Positions 59,413 to 64,000 of a DNA stretch of 64,000 nt are shown here, piece by piece. Origin of the DNA: CAKZQX01 sp034436755. Its GTDB lineage: Bacteria; Chloroflexota; Chloroflexia; Chloroflexales; Chloroflexaceae. The stretch's first letter is position 1, and each line of letters opens with the position of its first letter. The translations under genes were made by a program, and so were the position numbers. The notes beneath the pieces were generated by a model. That model saw nothing but the letters and a program-made list of their open reading frames with translations, ran no database searches and was not told the origin of the DNA. The DNA is taken from NCBI GenBank assembly GCA_034436755.1, contig DAOTVB010000216.1, forward strand, positions 9,083-73,082, given 5' to 3'.

Positions 59413-59458
59413 CTCCCCGGTGTCGCGCGCCGCTGCCCCGGCTCCGGAGATGCAATAA

Positions 59459-60517
59459 TCAGGACTGTGAAAACGGTAATGCCACAACTTCGCCGGTGAT
59501 CTCGCTCTCGGCAATGCCCACGCTGGCGCCGGGTTGCGCATGCATCCGGCGCACATAGGCCAGTCCGATGGGGCCAAAACGGGGCGACTCCACAACGCTG
59601 GTCAGGTCGCCCGCCTCTTTGCCGTCCACTTCCAGTTTGCGCGGCGTGTCGATCATGCCGCTCAACCGGAGGCCGCGCAGATGTTTGGCGATGCGCTTGC
59701 GGCTCTCCATCCGCGCAATAATTTCCTGGCCGATATAGCAGCCCTTCGTAAAGCTGATCGCCTCATGCAGACCAGTTTCCAGGGGAATATACTCGATTGA
59801 TAGTTCCCGTCCATACGCCGGGTATCCCGCCTCGACCCGCAACTGGTTGTAGGCGGCCCGACCCAGCGGCTGCGCGCCCGCCGCCACCAGCGCCGTCCAG
59901 ACGGCCGGCAACTCCTCGGCGGACAGGTAGAGCGCAAAGCCGGCCCCCCCCAGCGACCTGATCCGCGCCGCCCAGAGATCGACGCCATTGAGCTGCGCGG
60001 CAAGGATACCATACAGCGGCAGATCGGCAACGGCGGCCCCGGTCAGGGTCTGTATCTGCGCGGCGCTTTCGGGACCGTAGAGCAGCAGTTGCCCCAGCGT
60101 TGCGTTGGCCTGGTCCAGCTTGACTTTATCATTGAAGAAGATATTTTTACGTAGCAGTTGAAACACCGCATTGCGCTGCTGCGGGCTGGTAATCACCAGC
60201 AGTTGCTCCGGCAGGGCATGCACGGTCAGCAGATCGATAATGCGACCATTGTGGTTGGTCAGCACCGTCTGCTGGCCCTGTCCGGGGGCGAGTTTCTCAA
60301 CATCGTTGGTGGAGAGGCGCTGCAACAGGGCCGCACGATCTCGGTCGTGTATCCAGAGCCGTCCGGCATCGCCGGCATCCATCAGTGCCGTATGTTTAAG
60401 AACGGCCTGGTATTCGCCGGCAACATCACCATAATGGACAACCGGATTATACTCAGCCGCATCCGCGAAGTGCGCACCGGCGGCCTGGTGCTGCGCCTGA
60501 AGCGCAGGGTGAGTCAT
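59459..60517 (-). CDS. ygfZ: Folate-binding YgfZ/GcvT-like protein
   Basis: A 352-aa protein of the YgfZ/IbaG57 family (tetrahydrofolate-dependent, Fe-S cluster maintenance). The family signature is KGCYIGQEIIARMESR (about residues 260-275). It has a GcvT-like N-terminal fold with LQRLSTNDVEKLAPGQGQQT and VLTNHNGRIIDLLTV. ATG 60517 has AGGAGG upstream. The SpoIIE-type phosphatase follows on the same strand, 72 bases on. BioB and endonuclease III in the window are Fe-S proteins that could depend on it, but that is inference. Confidence 0.92.
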   Translation of the reverse strand: MTHPALQAQHQAAGAHFADAAEYNPVVHYGDVAGEYQAVLKHTALMDAGDAGRLWIHDRDRAALLQRLSTNDVEKLAPGQGQQTVLTNHNGRIIDLLTVHALPEQLLVITSPQQRNAVFQLLRKNIFFNDKVKLDQANATLGQLLLYGPESAAQIQTLTGAAVADLPLYGILAAQLNGVDLWAARIRSLGGAGFALYLSAEELPAVWTALVAAGAQPLGRAAYNQLRVEAGYPAYGRELSIEYIPLETGLHEAISFTKGCYIGQEIIARMESRKRIAKHLRGLRLSGMIDTPRKLEVDGKEAGDLTSVVESPRFGPIGLAYVRRMHAQPGASVGIAESEITGEVVALPFSQS

Positions 60518-60650
60518 CGCTGCCTCCTGTTATAGGTCTAAACCTGGTTTCCTTATGATACCATGCTTCAACCAGCATATGTATGCGGCCCGTCTACCGC
60601 TCCGGGGAGTTTAATGATATTTTAATGCCGGAATGTGCGCCGACAAGGTG

Positions 60651-60676
60651 CGGTTGAACCTTGTCGCACCTTCCCG
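60651..60676. other. Perfect 9-bp hairpin upstream of ygfZ
   Basis: CGACAAGGT and ACCTTGTCG around an eight-base loop, in the gap between divergent ygfZ and the 60800 gene. It has no U-run. Confidence 0.5.
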
Positions 60677-60799
60677 GTGGCCCGGCGGCCCGGACTTGCC
60701 CCGCTGCCCCGTGCGGCGGATTACGAATAGCGAATGATATGGTAGACTATCACTACGTTACAACATAGGCATACCTTTGCCGTTGAAGCTTGAGGTTGT

Positions 60800-61069
60800 A
60801 TGCAGGCTCTGATCACAAATCTACTGCTGCTCGTGATTGCGAGTGGCATCGGCTACCTTGTGGCGCAGTGGCGACCGCACTGGTTTCGCGTGCGCGAGAT
60901 GGGCGGTACCCTCCTGCCGGGTCTGATTGTGGCGCTGCTGCTGGCGGCGGCGTTGCGTGCGGCGGCGGTCGTGTATGGGCCGGGAGCGATGTTCTCGATC
61001 ATTAGCGTTATTGGTGGCCTGGTGCTGGGCATCTGGCTGGCGCAGCGCACCACCCGCACCCAGCGCTAA
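60800..61069 (+). CDS. Small membrane protein, unknown
   Basis: An 89-aa protein with three membrane segments (about residues 4-22, 37-58 and 62-80) and a conserved-looking basic loop (QWRPHWFRVREMGG). I do not recognise the family. The C-terminus is basic (QRTTRTQR). Start ATG 60800 has a weak GAGG. It faces the histidine-kinase-like gene, leaving a 40-base gap. Confidence 0.55.
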   Translation: MQALITNLLLLVIASGIGYLVAQWRPHWFRVREMGGTLLPGLIVALLLAAALRAAAVVYGPGAMFSIISVIGGLVLGIWLAQRTTRTQR

Positions 61070-61109
61070 AGGGTTTTTATGGAGTGCGGCAGCATGGCTG
61101 TCGCAACTG

Positions 61110-62132
61110 CTACTCACCGGCGATGGGCCAGTGGAACCAGGCCACAAAATAGTTGTTGAGCAACCGCGCCCCCAGATACCCACTGCTGATACCCTGGTCA
61201 ATATTGGTCAGGCCGTAGGCATTGCGCACAAAGTCGGCACAGATGCGCATGCCCAGGCCGGTCCCGCCGGTGGTAAAGCCACCCTGGAACAGATCGCTCA
61301 GGTGGCCTTTGTAGCGCGCCTGCAGCGTCTGCTGCTGCTCCGGGCTGACCCGGTTGGCAACCACAAAGCGCAGGTTGTCGGGATGGGCGGTAGGCAGTAC
61401 CAGAATCGCCAGGCTGACCTGACCGTCGGCGGTGTTGCGCAGCGCATTATTCATCAGGTTGTAGAGCACCCGGTCCAGCGCCGAGAACTCCAGGCAGCGC
61501 TCGGAGACACTCCCGGCGAAGCTGGTCAGCACCTGCACCTGCACCGGCTGCTGGTCCTCGCCCCGGAGGGAGGCATACTGCCACTTCTCGGTCAGCAGTT
61601 CGACATTGTGCAGTCTGGTGCCCTGGTCGCGTGCATATAGCTCCGGATCAAGATCAGGCAGGGCGTTGCGCATAATTTTCATATGGTCGCGCACCAGATA
61701 AAACGTCTGCAAGACATCGCGGCTCTCGACCAACCCCAGTTCGACAAACTGCAGTTGCAGTGACAGGGTCTGCAGCGCGCCGCCACGAATATCGTGGGTA
61801 ACTTTGTCCAGGTTGGCCGAGGCTGCACCCGGCGCGTCCGCGTTGATCTGCAGGGAGCGAATGCGCCGGACCTGCTCTTTCCAGTCGGTTTGCGTGCTAA
61901 ACTGCTGCAGCGCGGGGAAGATCGCGCCGGGGTTGTCCTGATACTGCTCAACCAGGTGCCGCAACTCTCCCAGCAAGTTGTAAACCCGGCGGATCACCGC
62001 CTGGTCGGGTGGGGCAAAGGTAGTTATGCTCACGCTGATATCATCGCCCAGGTAGCGCTCGGTGCGATAGGAGGCCAGTGCTTCCGGCGCAAGGGCGTAG
62101 AGCGTGGTCTCCGGCAAGGGAAAATTTGACAT
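61110..62132 (-). CDS. Histidine-kinase-like ATPase protein
   Basis: A 340-aa soluble protein. The N-terminal part (about 1-110) has no domain I can name. Then a dimerisation-like helix pair contains LDKVTHDIRGGALQTLSLQL, with a histidine in H-box-like HDIRGGA. The C-terminal HATPase_c domain shows an N-box LYNLMNNALRNTADG and a G2 box GGTGLGMRICADFV. No membrane segment or receiver domain is present, and the nearby genes include no response regulator. It is probably an orphan cytoplasmic sensor kinase; phosphotransfer activity is not established. Confidence 0.75.
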   Translation of the reverse strand: MSNFPLPETTLYALAPEALASYRTERYLGDDISVSITTFAPPDQAVIRRVYNLLGELRHLVEQYQDNPGAIFPALQQFSTQTDWKEQVRRIRSLQINADAPGAASANLDKVTHDIRGGALQTLSLQLQFVELGLVESRDVLQTFYLVRDHMKIMRNALPDLDPELYARDQGTRLHNVELLTEKWQYASLRGEDQQPVQVQVLTSFAGSVSERCLEFSALDRVLYNLMNNALRNTADGQVSLAILVLPTAHPDNLRFVVANRVSPEQQQTLQARYKGHLSDLFQGGFTTGGTGLGMRICADFVRNAYGLTNIDQGISSGYLGARLLNNYFVAWFHWPIAGE

Positions 62133-62229
62133 GGGTAAACCTATTGCTTAACAACGTGGTACGGTTCTCCCTAAAAGATTGCGCCACGCTGCCCTCTGTT
62201 GTACCCGATGATTCACAACCTGTCAAGGA

Positions 62230-62490
62230 AATGTATGTCAACCACGAAGACCACGAAAACCACGAAGACTACGTAGTGGAGAATCGGGTGCGGCCGGCAA
62301 CGGGACCGAGCAATAGATGGGTTCATCTCTTCGTAACCTGCGTGGACTTCGTGGTTAGAACGGACAGCCAATCAAGAGCATGCAGTGGAGAATCGGGTGT
62401 GGCCGGCAACGGGACCGAGCAATAGATGGTTTTATCTCTTCGTGACCTTCGTGACCTTCGTGACCTTCGTGACCTTCGTGGTTAGAAGAG
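62230..62490. repeat. 9-bp ACCACGAAG tandem repeats and a 57-bp duplication
   Basis: ACCACGAAG-type units run 3-4 times on the plus strand at about 62236-62275, and the complementary CTTCGTGAC units run 5 times at 62433-62475. Between them GTGGAGAATCGGGTG... is duplicated (62275-62333 and 62389-62447, about 57 bp with four changes). It fills the gap between the kinase-like gene and nth; no gene is seen. Confidence 0.75.
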
Positions 62491-62521
62491 AGGTTTGTTT
62501 CAATGGATGTAAGGAAATCGC

Positions 62522-63178
62522 ATGGCCGAGTTTGATATTGACGCGGTGATGGCAATCCTCGAACGGGAGATGCCGCGCTACCAGCAGCCGGTGGTGGACC
62601 AGATGGGCGCGGCGGCCCAGACGCCCTTCCGCGTGCTGATTGCGACGATCCTGAGCCTGCGTACGAAGGATACCGTCACGGCGGTGGCGGCCCCCCGGCT
62701 CTTCGCGGTGGCAGATACGCCCCGGGCGCTGCTGGCCCTGAGCGAGGAGCGGATCGCCGAACTGATCTACCCGGTCGGGTTTTACCGCAACAAGGCGCGG
62801 ACGATCCGCCAGGTCTGTGAGTTGCTGCTGGAGCGGTATGACGGCGCGGTGCCCGCCGATCTCGATGCACTGCTGGAACTGCCGGGGGTGGGGCGCAAAA
62901 CCGCCAACCTGGTCATGACGATGGGCCACCATCTGCCGGGCATCTGTGTGGATACGCATGTGCATCGCATCTGCAACCGCTGGGGCTATGTGCAGACAAA
63001 AACCCCTGACGCGACGGAGTTTGCGCTGCGGGAGAAACTGCCCCAACCCTACTGGACGCCGATCAACGGCCTGCTGGTGACACTCGGCCAGAACGTCTGC
63101 CACCCGACCTCGCCGCACTGCAGCACCTGCCCGGTCGCGGCGTACTGCGCGCGGGTTGGTGTCACCCGGTCGCGCTGA
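62522..63178 (+). CDS. nth: Endonuclease III (DNA glycosylase/AP lyase)
   Basis: A 218-aa base-excision repair enzyme that removes oxidised pyrimidines and cuts the AP site. The helix-hairpin-helix with catalytic lysine is LPGVGRKTANLVM (about 118-130), and the catalytic aspartate is in CVDTHVHRICNRW (about 141-153). The four-cysteine Fe-S loop is CHPTSPHCSTCPVAAYC, spaced 6-2-5 as in E. coli Nth. Length is standard. ATG 62522; ribosome binding site GTAAGGAA is moderate. It is the last clear gene in the window. Confidence 0.96.
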   Translation: MAEFDIDAVMAILEREMPRYQQPVVDQMGAAAQTPFRVLIATILSLRTKDTVTAVAAPRLFAVADTPRALLALSEERIAELIYPVGFYRNKARTIRQVCELLLERYDGAVPADLDALLELPGVGRKTANLVMTMGHHLPGICVDTHVHRICNRWGYVQTKTPDATEFALREKLPQPYWTPINGLLVTLGQNVCHPTSPHCSTCPVAAYCARVGVTRSR

Positions 63179-64000
63179 GGATGGCGGATGGCGGACGGAC
63201 GAAGGACGAAGGACGCACGACGGCGGACGAAGGACGAAGGACGCACGATGGAAGCAGCAGTGCCACGCCATGTTACATTGAAAACCCCTGTCATCCTGAC
63301 CCCTTCGGCGAAGCTCAGGGCATGCTCCGGGAGGGATCTCGCTAGAATGCAGTGAAGGGGCAGCGTATCACACCGAAGACCCATGTCATCGTGACCCCTT
63401 CGGCGAAGCTCAGGGCATGCTCTGGGAGGGATCTCACTGCAGCGCAGCGGAAGACGCACCGCATCCCACCGAAACCCCATTGTCATCCTGACCAGCGGGA
63501 GGGATCTCACCGTATTTCACAGCGATATCAGCGAGATGGTTCGCTTCACTCACCATGACAGTGGATTTCACTGGTTTTCACAGCGTATGGCAGCGCAGCG
63601 ACGGAGCAGCGCCGCGCGGCACTGAAAACCCATGTCATCCTGACCAGCGGGAGGGATCTCACCGCAGCACTTCGGAGCAGCAAAGCAGCGCCGCGCGGCA
63701 CCGAAAACCCATGTCATCCTGACCAGCGGGAGGGATCTCGCCACAGCACTTCGGAGCAGCAAAGCAACGCCGCGTTACAGCGAAACCCACTGTCATCCTG
63801 ACCAGCGGGAGGGATCTCACCGTTGGGCGCTGGATAGCAATGCAGTGCATTGTGTTGCCTTGCAGGATCAGTGAGATGGTTCGCTTCACTCACCATGACA
63901 GTGAAGCTCAGGGCATGCTCCGGGAGGGATCGCGCCGCAGCGCGACGCTTCGCTCCCCGCACCACAACCCGGGTTCTCACTGGTTGTCACCGCATGACCG
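63179..64000. repeat. Non-coding array of GGGAGGGATCTC-type repeats
   Basis: About 820 bases without a credible gene. It opens with GGACGAAGGAC-type micro-repeats (63190-63250). Then GTCATCCTGACC...GGGAGGGATC occurs seven times (near 63331, 63424, 63497, 63649, 63728, 63807 and 63921), spaced 73-152 bases. Related stretches such as CGGAGCAGCAAAGCA and TTCGCTTCACTCACCATGAC appear twice each. Two versions are mixed: one has CCCTTCGGCGAAGCTCAGGG before the GGGAGGG, the other CAGC. Small reading frames here repeat the same frame translation and are not conserved proteins. Confidence 0.75.

Noticed and set aside
63049..63980. Small open frames with a repeated SLPLVRMT-like peptide
   Set aside because: They come from translating the repeat array and overlap each other; not genes.
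63290..64000. CRISPR array
   Set aside because: Repeat spacing is irregular (73-152 bases), repeats are imperfect and intervening sequence is itself repeated.

Overview
This window is from a bacterium of the Chloroflexota, most likely class Chloroflexia (Chloroflexus/Roseiflexus/Oscillochloris-like). The placement rests on GC-rich coding sequence, a secreted LVIVD beta-propeller protein ending in an FLPIVGR-type tail, a fused STAND/TPR/SARP-type regulator, a very large GAF-array phosphatase and a two-subunit PHA synthase operon. This is inference from gene content; no 16S rRNA is present. I found no tRNA, rRNA or CRISPR array.

Layout. (1) 0-5 kb, transport: the last 27 codons of one sodium/solute symporter, then a DUF4212 small subunit with a second symporter, then a convergent SulP anion transporter. 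(2) 5.5-9 kb, translation: infC (apparent AUU start), rpmI, rplT, a SpoU/TrmH methyltransferase and pheS behind a good sigma70-type promoter. (3) 9-14 kb: a PMT/GT39-like membrane protein and a 967-aa secreted LVIVD propeller protein. (4) 14.5-25.4 kb: leuS; rpsB-tsf-pyrH-frr-uppS-cdsA; rseP; then a membrane-associated Cas4-like nuclease gene cut by an in-frame TAG and two small unknown genes. (5) 25.6-31 kb: an RND exporter and a lipoprotein membrane-fusion subunit with mobile repeats inserted before and between them. (6) 31.9-34 kb: PAP2 phosphatase and diacylglycerol-kinase-like genes. (7) 34.3-44.3 kb, polyhydroxyalkanoate: phaE/R, phaC, phaB1, a GNAT gene, phaA, phaB2, a phasin-like protein and a 1154-aa regulator. 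(8) 44.3-48.4 kb: an E1-like protein, a lipoprotein gluzincin and a membrane protein. (9) 48.6-52 kb, biotin: bioB and a PAS protein flanked by two bioY genes that share a nearly identical promoter/leader block. (10) 52-63.2 kb: another PMT-like protein, an 8-GAF/SpoIIE phosphatase, ygfZ, a small membrane protein, a histidine-kinase-like protein and nth. (11) 63.2-64 kb: non-coding repeats.

The most unusual structure is a family of short mobile-looking repeats, with five good copies and at least two decayed ones. Outer inverted ends and inner arms are conserved, but the core is a long near-perfect hairpin whose sequence differs between copies while base pairing is kept. One copy carries a nested IS5-type MITE with a TAA target duplication. 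Other items worth following are the TAG-interrupted Cas4-like gene, the twin BioY leaders, an attenuator-like hairpin ahead of phaA, a 22-bp perfect hairpin at 45.0 kb and the recent GAF triplication.
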